Part shown: one piece after another, positions 57,778 to 64,000 of the stretch
How positions within the stretch are numbered: the stretch's first letter is position 1
Layout: every line of letters starts with the position of its first letter
Source: Microbacterium suwonense
Lineage (GTDB): Bacteria > Actinomycetota > Actinomycetes > Actinomycetales > Microbacteriaceae
NCBI RefSeq assembly: GCF_030296555.1
Contig: NZ_AP027728.1
Span: forward strand, 2,480,001-2,544,000
Length of the DNA stretch: 64,000 bases
Direction: 5' to 3'
Program-made: the position numbers and the translations under genes
The notes under the pieces: model-generated
What the model saw: only the letters and a program-made list of their open reading frames with translations
Database searches by the model: none
Told to the model about the DNA's origin: nothing

Positions 57778-59099
57778 TCAGCGGCCAGCTGGTGCCGTGC
57801 CGAGCTGGATGAGCTGGGGGCTCGACGCGCAGCACGACCCGGCGGAAGACTCCTGGTCGGGAGCGTCGAACAGGCCGGAGCCTCCGCACACGCCCGTGTC
57901 CGGGAGGACGAGGTCCACGCGCTCGGCGGCCTCGCGGTCCCCGGCGATCGCGGCGACGACGCTGCGCACCTGCTCGAACCCGGTCAGGGCGAGGAACGTC
58001 GGCGCACGGCCGTAGGACTTCGCGCCCACGATGTAGAAGCCCGGCTCGGGCTGCTCGAGGTCGGCTGCGCCGGTGGCCCGCACGGAGCCGCACGAGTGCA
58101 CGTTCGGATCGACCTCCGCAGCGATCTTCGACGGTGCCTGCAGGCGCATGTCGAGGTCGAGACGGATCTCGGAGAGGAAGGACAGGTCGGGGCGGAACCC
58201 GGTGGCGACGAACACCCGAGCGGCAGGTGCGAGCCGGCGGCCATCTTCTGCCACGAGCGCCGCCTGGCCGCCGTCGATGACGACCCGCTCGGAGCGGAAC
58301 CCGGTCACGAGATCGACGAGCCCGTCTTCGACGGCCTTCTTCGCCCGCTGGCCCAGCGCGCCGCGCTCGGGCAGCTCGTCGGCGCTGCCGCCGCCGAAGG
58401 TGTTGCCGACCGCGCCGCGGCGCAGCACCCAGGTGATCCGCGTCCCCGGCTCACGCTTGGCCACCCTGGACAGGACCCCGATCGTCGTCGCCGCGGAGTG
58501 CCCGTTGCCGACCACCACGACGTGCTGGCCCGCCAGGGGCTGGCGTCCTCGATCGCGGGCATGCGGTGCTCCAGGAGCCCAGCTTCGACCGCTGCCCTCT
58601 CACCGAGGGCGGGAAGACCGTCAGCGCCGGCGGGGCTGGGTGTCCGCCAGGTGCCGGAAGCGTCGATCACGGCACTCGCTTCGATCCGCTCCTCGGTGCC
58701 GTCGGCGCGCGCGACGTGGACGACGAAGGGCTGCTCGGCGCGGCCCGCGTCGACGGAGAGGTCCCGGCCCTTGCGGCCGACGCCGACCACGCGAGCTCCG
58801 TAGCGTACGCGGTCACCGAGGGCGTCGGCGAGGGGCGCGAGGTACTGATCGATCCACTGCGCGCCGGTCGGGTAGCCCTGAGTCGGGGCCGACCACCCGG
58901 TGGGCTCCAGCAGGCGTCGCGACGCGGCGTCGGTGAGCTCGGTCCACGGAGAGAACAGGCGGACGTGGCCCCACTCGGCCACCGCGGAGGCAGCCGTGTC
59001 GCCGGATTCCAGGACGATCGGGTCGAGCCCGCGCTCGAGCAGGTGAGCGGCGGCGGCCAGTCCCTGCGGACCGGCCCCGATGACGACGACAGGATTCAC
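57778..59099 (-). CDS. FAD/NAD(P)-binding oxidoreductase of the ars island (ArsO-like, frameshifted)
   Basis: About 441 residues when joined. The N-terminal FAD site is VVVIGAGPQGLAAAAHLLER. The frame breaks in the G4 run at 58536-58539 and resumes with GQHVVVVGNGHSAATTIG, the NAD(P)-binding motif. Later comes ATGFRPDLSFL. This flavoprotein monooxygenase type is common in ars clusters (ArsO), with an unproven role. The C-terminus ends in a Cys-rich stretch (CGGSG, SCCAS). GTG 59099 is chosen for its GGAGGT site; ATG 59111 is possible. Confidence 0.78.
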
Positions 59100-59164
59100 T
59101 GCGACCTCCATGCATTGACGTTCTTCGATGCGTTGACAGGAACGATCCTGTCCTTCATATCGAC

Positions 59165-59175
59165 AGATGTCAATA
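59165..59175. promoter_or_regulatory. ArsR operator candidate upstream of arsR
   Basis: AGATGTCAATA repeats the site at 53892-53902 exactly. It lies 19 bases before the arsR start in the divergent gap, within CGACAGATGTCAATACG, an imperfect dyad. Confidence 0.65.
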
Positions 59176-59194
59176 CGTCGGGCAGAATGGAGCC

Positions 59195-59536
59195 ATGAAC
59201 GCACTGCCCGCCACCATCGCCTCTTCCGCTGGGGCGTGCTGCGCCCCCGGCCAGGCGATGGACGACGGCACGGCCCACGACCTCGCGAAGGTCTTCAAGG
59301 CCCTCGGCGACCCGACGCGGGTGAAGCTGCTCTCGATGATCGTCGGCAGCAGCGCCGGCGAGATGTGCGTCTGCGACCTCACGGACCCCGTGGGCCTGTC
59401 GCAGCCGACCGTCTCGCACCACATGAAGCTGCTCGTCGAGGCGGAACTGGTCACCAGGGAGCAGCGCGGGAAGTGGGCCTACTACCGGCCTACCACCGGC
59501 ACGCTCGCCGATGCGGCGAAGGCGCTGCTGGGCTGA
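59195..59536 (+). CDS. arsR: ArsR-family arsenic repressor
   Basis: 113 residues with the winged helix (GLSQPTVSHHMKLLVEAELV) and the metal site CVCDL near residue 66. It carries further Cys in ACCAP near the N-terminus. It is divergent from the flavoprotein gene and translationally linked to the acetyltransferase that follows (TGATG overlap). Probably represses both directions until As(III) binds. Confidence 0.92.
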   Translation: MNALPATIASSAGACCAPGQAMDDGTAHDLAKVFKALGDPTRVKLLSMIVGSSAGEMCVCDLTDPVGLSQPTVSHHMKLLVEAELVTREQRGKWAYYRPTTGTLADAAKALLG

Positions 59537-60093
59537 TGGGAGCGGTCGGGCTCCGGCCGATGGTCGAGACGGACTGGCCCGCGGTCGAGAAGATCTACCG
59601 CGCCGGGATCGCGACCGGCCACGCGACGTTCGAATCCGAGCCGCCGCCCTCCTGGGACGTGTTCGCAGCGGGCAAGCAGCCCGGTCTCATGCTCGTCGCG
59701 GCGGATGGACCGACGGTCGTCGGCTGGGCGGCCGCAGGCCCCGTCTCCGCCCGCGCCGTGTACCGCGGCGTGGTCGAGCACTCCGTCTACGTCGCGCCGC
59801 AGTCGTCGGGCAGAGGCGTCGGGCGTCTCCTGCTGGAGGGGCTGATCAGCGCCGCCGAGCACACGGGCATCTGGACCATCCAGTCCTCGGTATTCCCCGA
59901 GAACACGGCCAGCCTCCGCCTCCACGAGCGAGCGGGGTTCCGCCAGGTCGGCCGGCGCGAGCGGATAGCGCTCATGGAGCACGGCCCGCTCGCAGGCCAG
60001 TGGCGCGACACCATCCTGCTCGAACGACGCGCGGACGTGACGAGTGTAGGTGCACCTGTTCATAAGCCGGGGGCCGAGCGGAGCCCTGGATAG
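59536..60093 (+). CDS. GNAT acetyltransferase (ArsN-like)
   Basis: 185 residues. GNAT fold with HSVYVAPQSSGRGVGRLLLEG (acetyl-CoA loop) and LRLHERAGFRQVGRRERIA. It belongs to the phosphinothricin/methionine-sulfoximine acetyltransferase group, and relatives in ars operons are called ArsN, some of which acetylate an organoarsenical. The C-terminus runs about 17 residues past the usual end and overlaps the antisense remnant gene. Confidence 0.85.
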   Translation: MGAVGLRPMVETDWPAVEKIYRAGIATGHATFESEPPPSWDVFAAGKQPGLMLVAADGPTVVGWAAAGPVSARAVYRGVVEHSVYVAPQSSGRGVGRLLLEGLISAAEHTGIWTIQSSVFPENTASLRLHERAGFRQVGRRERIALMEHGPLAGQWRDTILLERRADVTSVGAPVHKPGAERSPG

Positions 60094-60371
60094 TCCGTCC
60101 AATCGCCGCTGGCGAGACGCGACCATGCGGCTGCGGAGGCGGGGGTGATGCCGAGCAGGTCGGAGACGATCCGCGGGTGCATCCGACGGGTGAGATCGAT
60201 CAAGGCCGTGGTCCGGGCGCTTCCTGAGCGAAGCCCCTGTTCGCGGAGACGTCGACTGAGCGGGCCGGGTGTGAGATGGAGCCCGGGGTTCCGTGGATCA
60301 CCACGGACCTCGGATACTCGCAGGCCCCCGTCGTCGTTGTCGACGAGCAGGATCACTGGTCCGGGTTCCAA
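60060..60371 (-). pseudogene. C-terminal remnant of an actinobacterial recombinase/integrase-type protein
   Basis: 103 residues on the minus strand. ALIDLTRRMHPRIVSDLLGI followed by TPASAAAWSRLASGDWTDY resembles the C-terminal helix-turn-helix of actinobacterial tyrosine-recombinase-like mobile-element proteins. The N-terminal catalytic part is missing, and no ribosome site is seen. The identification comes from a short, weak pattern. If right, it marks an old mobile-element boundary between the arsenic and cadmium halves of the island. Confidence 0.45.
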
Positions 60372-60489
60372 CCCGACGAGATCATACTGGTAGCGCCGAC
60401 TGTTGTTGAGTTGCGTATTCAGCGGCTTCCGACTCTTCTCCCAATGAATGGTGGGGAACTGATCACCAATGATTGATCAGCGCTTGCTG

Positions 60490-60495
60490 TATAGT
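60490..60495 (+). promoter_or_regulatory. -10 element of the cmtR operon
   Basis: TATAGT ends seven bases before the cmtR ATG, so the transcript is probably leaderless. The surrounding TGATTGATCAGCG and TGTATAGTTCAGTACATG stretches are AT-rich and partly dyadic, as expected of a CmtR operator. Confidence 0.55.
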
Positions 60496-60502
60496 TCAGT
60501 AC

Positions 60503-60862
60503 ATGCTGACTATTGCTTCGCGCCTCGACGTCATGAACCGGCTCGGCCGGGCCATGGCGGACCCGACGCGCTCCCGGATCCTGATGACTCTGCTGAACGC
60601 CCCGAGCTATCCAGCCGTGCTCTCGCGCGAGCTGGAGCTGACCCGCTCGAACGTCTCGAACCACCTGACGTGCCTGCGTGACTGCGGGATCGTGGTCGCC
60701 GAGCCTGAGGGTCGCCAGACGCGCTACGAGATCGCTGACCCGCATCTTGCGGCTGCGCTCGTCGCGCTCGTGGATGTGACGCTGGCGGTCGATGAGCACG
60801 CGCCGTGTGTGGACTCGTCGTGCACGGTGCCGGGCTGCTGCGGTACAGGGGCGGACGCGTGA
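60503..60862 (+). CDS. cmtR: CmtR, Cd/Pb-sensing ArsR-family repressor
   Basis: 119 residues. LGRAMADPTRSRILMTLL and LTRSNVSNHLTCLRDCGIVV match mycobacterial CmtR closely. Both Cys of HLTCLRDC, and the C-terminal Cys in HAPCVDSSC, correspond to the known CmtR Cd/Pb ligands. Additional Cys follow (VPGCCG). The stop overlaps the GTG start of cadA (60859), so the pair is co-transcribed and autoregulated. Confidence 0.93.
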   Translation: MLTIASRLDVMNRLGRAMADPTRSRILMTLLNAPSYPAVLSRELELTRSNVSNHLTCLRDCGIVVAEPEGRQTRYEIADPHLAAALVALVDVTLAVDEHAPCVDSSCTVPGCCGTGADA

Positions 60863-62775
60863 GCGCGGCGTGTAGCTGCGAGCACGAGCCTGCCACTGCG
60901 GCGGAGGATGAGACCGAAGAGGTGGAGCGGCCCTGGTGGAGGGACCGTGGGATCATGGTGCCGGTCTTCTCCGGTGTCGCGTTCCTGGCTGGTCTGATCC
61001 TTGAATGGTCCGGGCTCGAGATCCCGGCGCTCGTACTGTTCTGGATCGGCCTGCTGCTGGGCGCGTCGACGTTCACTCCTGGCGCGATTCGGAAGCTGTT
61101 CAAGGGCAAGCTCGGGATCGGGCTGCTGATGACGATCAGCGCGATCGGCGCGGTCATCCTCGGCTATGTGGAGGAGGCCGCTGCTCTGGCGTTCTTGTAC
61201 TCGATTGCTGAGGCGCTTGAGGACAAGGCGATGGACCGTGCCCGTGGCGGCCTGCGGGCGCTGCTGAAGCTCGTGCCGGAGACGGCGACCGTGCTGCAGA
61301 GCGGCGTCTCTGCGCAGGTGCCGGCGAGGGAGTTGACGGTCGGCCAGGTCATGGTGGTCCGCCCGGGCGAACGGATCGCAACCGACGGGATCGTCCGCTC
61401 TGGCCGCTCAAGCCTGGACACCTCGGCGATCACCGGGGAGTCGATCCCCGTCGAGGTCGAGCCCGGGGACGCGGTGTCGGCCGGCGCGATTAACAGCTCC
61501 GGCGTGCTGGAGGTCGAGGCGACCGCGGCCGGTACCGATAACTCGCTTACGACGATCGTGGAGTTGGTCGAGAAAGCGCAGACGGAGAAGGGCGAGCGTG
61601 CGCGTCTCGCGGACCGGATCGCCCGCCCGCTCGTACCCGGTGTGCTGATTCTCGCAGCGCTCGTCGCGATCATTGGGTCACTGCTGGGCGACCCGGAGGT
61701 ATGGATCACTCGTGCGCTCGTCGTGCTGGTAGCGGCCTCTCCGTGCGCGCTGGCGATCTCGGTGCCGTTGACGGTCGTTGCCGCGATCGGCGCGGCGAGC
61801 AAGTTCGGCGTGATCATCAAGTCCGGCGCGGTCTTCGAGCGCTTCGGCACGGTCCGGCACGTCGCGGTCGACAAGACCGGCACCCTGACCCGTAACGAGC
61901 CCGCGGTCACCGCGGTCCTCACTGCGAACGGCATTGCCGAGGAGCAGGCGCTGGCTTGGGCGGCGGCTCTGGAGCAGCACAGCACGCATCCCCTTGCGGC
62001 GGCGATCACCGCTGCAGCCCCGGGTGTTCCCGTGGCCGCGGATGTGACCGAGCAGGCCGGGCACGGCATCGACGGCACCGTCGATGGCGCTCGTATCACG
62101 GTCGGCAGCCCCCGCTGGCTCGACGCCGGCGAGCTCGGCGACCGGGTTGCAGGGCTTGAGGAGCAGGGCATGACTGTCGTGATCGTGCACCGCGACGAGG
62201 CACCGGTCGCGGCGATCGGCGTCCGCGACGAGCTGCGTCCGGAAGTCCCCGAGGTGGTCCGCACGCTTGCGGATCAGGGCGTCGGCATGACGATGCTCAC
62301 CGGGGACAACGCCCGCACCGCTCGTGCGCTGGCTGCGCAGGCCGGGATCGCTGATGTGCGCGCGGAGCTGCGCCCTGAGGACAAGGCGACCGCGATCGGC
62401 GAGTTGTCGAAGGCGGGATCGGTCGCGATGATCGGTGACGGCATCAACGACGCCCCGGCCCTGGCGTCCGCGGACATCGGCATCGCGATGGGAGCGACCG
62501 GCTCCGATGCGGCGATCGAGTCTGCGGACGTGGCCTTCACGGGTCATGATCTGCGGCTCATCCCGCGGGCGTTCGATCACGCGCGGCGGGGCCGGCGGAT
62601 CATCAACCAGAACATCATCCTGTCCCTGCTGATCATCACCGCACTGCTCCCGCTCGCGCTCTTCGGGGTCCTGGGGCTCGCGGCTGTCGTCCTGGTCCAC
62701 GAGGTCGCGGAGGTCATCGTGATCCTCAACGGCCTGCGCGCCGCACGCACCCGCACACCACGAATGGAAAGCTGA
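60859..62775 (+). CDS. cadA: Heavy-metal P-type ATPase (Cd/Zn/Pb/Co efflux)
   Basis: A 638-residue P1B ATPase. The transmembrane metal motif is ASPCALAIS (SPC, not CPC), the phosphorylated Asp is in DKTGTLTRNE, the actuator loop is ITGESIP and the ATP site includes GDGINDAPALASADIGIAMG. The last helices carry HEVAEVIVILNGL. SPC with HE points to subgroup P1B-4. The N-terminus has CSCEHEP instead of a full metal-binding domain. GTG 60859 is used because it overlaps the cmtR stop. Confidence 0.92.
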   Translation: MSAACSCEHEPATAAEDETEEVERPWWRDRGIMVPVFSGVAFLAGLILEWSGLEIPALVLFWIGLLLGASTFTPGAIRKLFKGKLGIGLLMTISAIGAVILGYVEEAAALAFLYSIAEALEDKAMDRARGGLRALLKLVPETATVLQSGVSAQVPARELTVGQVMVVRPGERIATDGIVRSGRSSLDTSAITGESIPVEVEPGDAVSAGAINSSGVLEVEATAAGTDNSLTTIVELVEKAQTEKGERARLADRIARPLVPGVLILAALVAIIGSLLGDPEVWITRALVVLVAASPCALAISVPLTVVAAIGAASKFGVIIKSGAVFERFGTVRHVAVDKTGTLTRNEPAVTAVLTANGIAEEQALAWAAALEQHSTHPLAAAITAAAPGVPVAADVTEQAGHGIDGTVDGARITVGSPRWLDAGELGDRVAGLEEQGMTVVIVHRDEAPVAAIGVRDELRPEVPEVVRTLADQGVGMTMLTGDNARTARALAAQAGIADVRAELRPEDKATAIGELSKAGSVAMIGDGINDAPALASADIGIAMGATGSDAAIESADVAFTGHDLRLIPRAFDHARRGRRIINQNIILSLLIITALLPLALFGVLGLAAVVLVHEVAEVIVILNGLRAARTRTPRMES

Positions 62776-63382
62776 TGCTCGCAACCATCGGGTCGGCGAT
62801 CGGCCTGTTCGCGGCGACCAACATCGACGACATCGTCGTGCTCACCGTGCTGTTCCTCGCCTCCAGCCGGGGAAAGCCGCGACCGTGGCAGATCGTCGCA
62901 GGCCAGTACCTCGGGTTCATCACACTCGTCGTGATCAGCGTGATCGCCGCGCTCGGTCTCACGATCGTCCCGGACGAATGGGTCGGCTTCCTGGGTCTGA
63001 TCCCGCTCGGCATCGGCATCTGGACGCTCATTCGCGGCCTGCGCCGTAACGGCGACGACGATGATGACGACTCCAAGATCACCGCGGTCGGACTATGGGG
63101 GTCGCCGGGATCACGATCGCCAACGGGGCCGACAACATCTCCCTCTACACGCCGATCTTCCGCACCAGCTCGCCCGGCGACGTCGCGGTCATGATCGTCG
63201 TGTTCCTGATCCTCGTCGCCGTCTGGTGCGCTGCCGGGCGACTGATCGGCACCCACAAGGCCGTCACCGAAACGCTCGAACGTGTCGAGCACTGGCTCGT
63301 CCCCGTCGTGTTCATCGGCCTGGGCCTGTTCATCCTCATTGAATCCGGCGTTATCGTCCGTCTCTTCGAGGCCCTCGCATGA
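62775..63382 (+). CDS. cadD: CadD-family cadmium resistance transporter (frameshifted)
   Basis: About 203 residues when joined. TNIDDIVVLTVLFLASSRG at the N-terminus and ANGADNISLYTPIFRTSS in the second half are the two repeats typical of CadD. The frame breaks in the G5 run at 63097-63101 and one added G restores it. Five to six membrane helices are present. Start and stop overlap cadA and lspA. Confidence 0.9.
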
Positions 63383-63909
63383 CCCCGGACACGAATACCG
63401 ACGTTGAGTCGGCATCGGCGTCGGGAGAGCGTCCGCAGAGAGGACGCTGGCGGCTCACTGCCTGGGCGCTTCTGATCGCCGTGGTCGTCGTCGTGATCGA
63501 TCAGGGAACGAAAGTGTGGGCCGAGGCGACCCTGTCGGAGCACGAGCGCATCCCGCTGATCGGCGACCTGTTGGGCCTGCAGCTCGCGTACAACCCCGGC
63601 GCGGCGTTCTCCTTCGGGGAGAGCTTCACCTGGGTGTTCGCTCTCATCGCCGTCGCGGCCACGGCCACCGCGATCGTGTTCGCGTTCCGGGTCCGACGCC
63701 CCGGGTGGGCGATCGTGATCGGTGCGCTCGGCGGGGCCGCTGCTTCGCACGCCGGCGACCGGCTTTTCCGCCAACCAGGATTCGCCCGGGGGCACGTCGT
63801 CGACTTCCTCGCCTACGGCAACTGGTTCATCGGGAACCTCGCCGACATCGTGATCGTCACCGCTACGATTGCCGGAGCGCTCCTGATGCTCCGCGGCACC
63901 GAGAACTGA
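63379..63909 (+). CDS. lspA: Signal peptidase II homologue within the cadmium operon
   Basis: 176 residues with four helices. VVVVVIDQGTKVWAE, YNPGAAFSFG, the catalytic region DRLFRQPGFARGHVVDFLAY and FIGNLADIVIV are LspA signatures, with both catalytic Asp kept. LspA cleaves prolipoproteins. An extra copy beside cadA/cadD is seen in other metal-resistance elements. It starts inside the cadD stop. Confidence 0.92.
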   Translation: MTPDTNTDVESASASGERPQRGRWRLTAWALLIAVVVVVIDQGTKVWAEATLSEHERIPLIGDLLGLQLAYNPGAAFSFGESFTWVFALIAVAATATAIVFAFRVRRPGWAIVIGALGGAAASHAGDRLFRQPGFARGHVVDFLAYGNWFIGNLADIVIVTATIAGALLMLRGTEN

Positions 63910-63920
63910 GAGGGCCAACC

Positions 63921-64000
63921 ATGGAGATCACCCTGCAGTACTTCGACGGCTGCCCGAACTGGGAAGTACTCGACCGCCGGCTTGCTGAGCTGTTCGACGG
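63921..64000 (+). CDS. Thioredoxin-like protein, 5' part only
   Basis: ATG 63921 opens a frame reading MEITLQYFDGCPNWEVLDRR to the window edge. The short beta strand followed by FDGCPNW is typical of small thioredoxin-fold proteins found in mercury and other metal-resistance islands. Too short for more. Confidence 0.6.
   Translation, partial: MEITLQYFDGCPNWEVLDRRLAELFD

Noticed and set aside
1..64000. tRNA or rRNA genes
   Set aside because: I saw no cloverleaf-like or rRNA-like sequence when reading both strands. A tRNA scan would be needed to exclude one fully.

Overview
This is a 64 kb stretch of a high-GC actinobacterial chromosome, most likely Microbacteriaceae and close to Microbacterium. 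The evidence is the strong GC third-position bias, the abundant GGATGCCG words, actinobacterial regulators (CebR, CmtR, ArsR-ArsC fusion) and core gene order. That order is a DUF6049-like gene divergent from the CCA-adding enzyme, then rpsF-ssb-rpsR-rplI and dnaB, which is the usual arrangement near the origin end of these genomes, here spread apart by accessory blocks.

Layout. 0-7 kb: DUF6049-like start, methyltransferase with a repeat linker, luciferase-like oxidoreductase, FAD monooxygenase with divergent TetR, pcnA. 7.1-14.1 kb: an ISL3-family insertion sequence (8-bp target duplication) lies between an orphaned promoter and a peptide ABC importer. 14.3-17.9 kb: GAF regulator, aldehyde dehydrogenase and DUF779. 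17.9-21.5 kb: SDR/TetR pair, membrane protein, lipoprotein. 21.6-35.7 kb: a two-armed catabolic locus with a FrlB/FraB-like deglycase, a FrlD-like kinase, HyuA/HyuB (5-oxoprolinase family), a LacI regulator, a second peptide-type ABC importer and a gamma-glutamyltransferase-family protein. Both arms start with the same promoter/operator word. 35.7-37.5 kb: rpsF-ssb-rpsR-rplI. 37.6-43.6 kb: cebEFG-bglC-cebR for cello-oligosaccharide use, with CebR boxes. 43.9-47.9 kb: secreted low-complexity protein, a DnaA-box cluster, and dnaB carrying an intein with class 3 features. 48-53.7 kb: RraA-like aldolase, MFS, hydrolase, DUF1446, DUF4387 and a truncated second MFS. 53.7 kb to the end: an arsenic/cadmium island (trxB-trxA-ACR3-arsR/arsC fusion-arsC, flavoprotein, arsR-arsN, recombinase remnant, cmtR-cadA-cadD-lspA).

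The most interesting unit is the 21.6-35.7 kb locus. It combines Amadori-product kinase and deglycase genes with an ATP-dependent lactam-opening enzyme pair and a GGT-family protein, under what looks like one LacI regulator. This suggests use of glycated, possibly lactamised, amino acids or peptides.

Data quality matters here. Fourteen single-base frameshifts interrupt thirteen otherwise intact genes. All are repaired by adding one base, thirteen of them within or beside a run of identical G or C. They look like a systematic homopolymer under-call, not real pseudogenes, so I give joined gene spans and flag each break.
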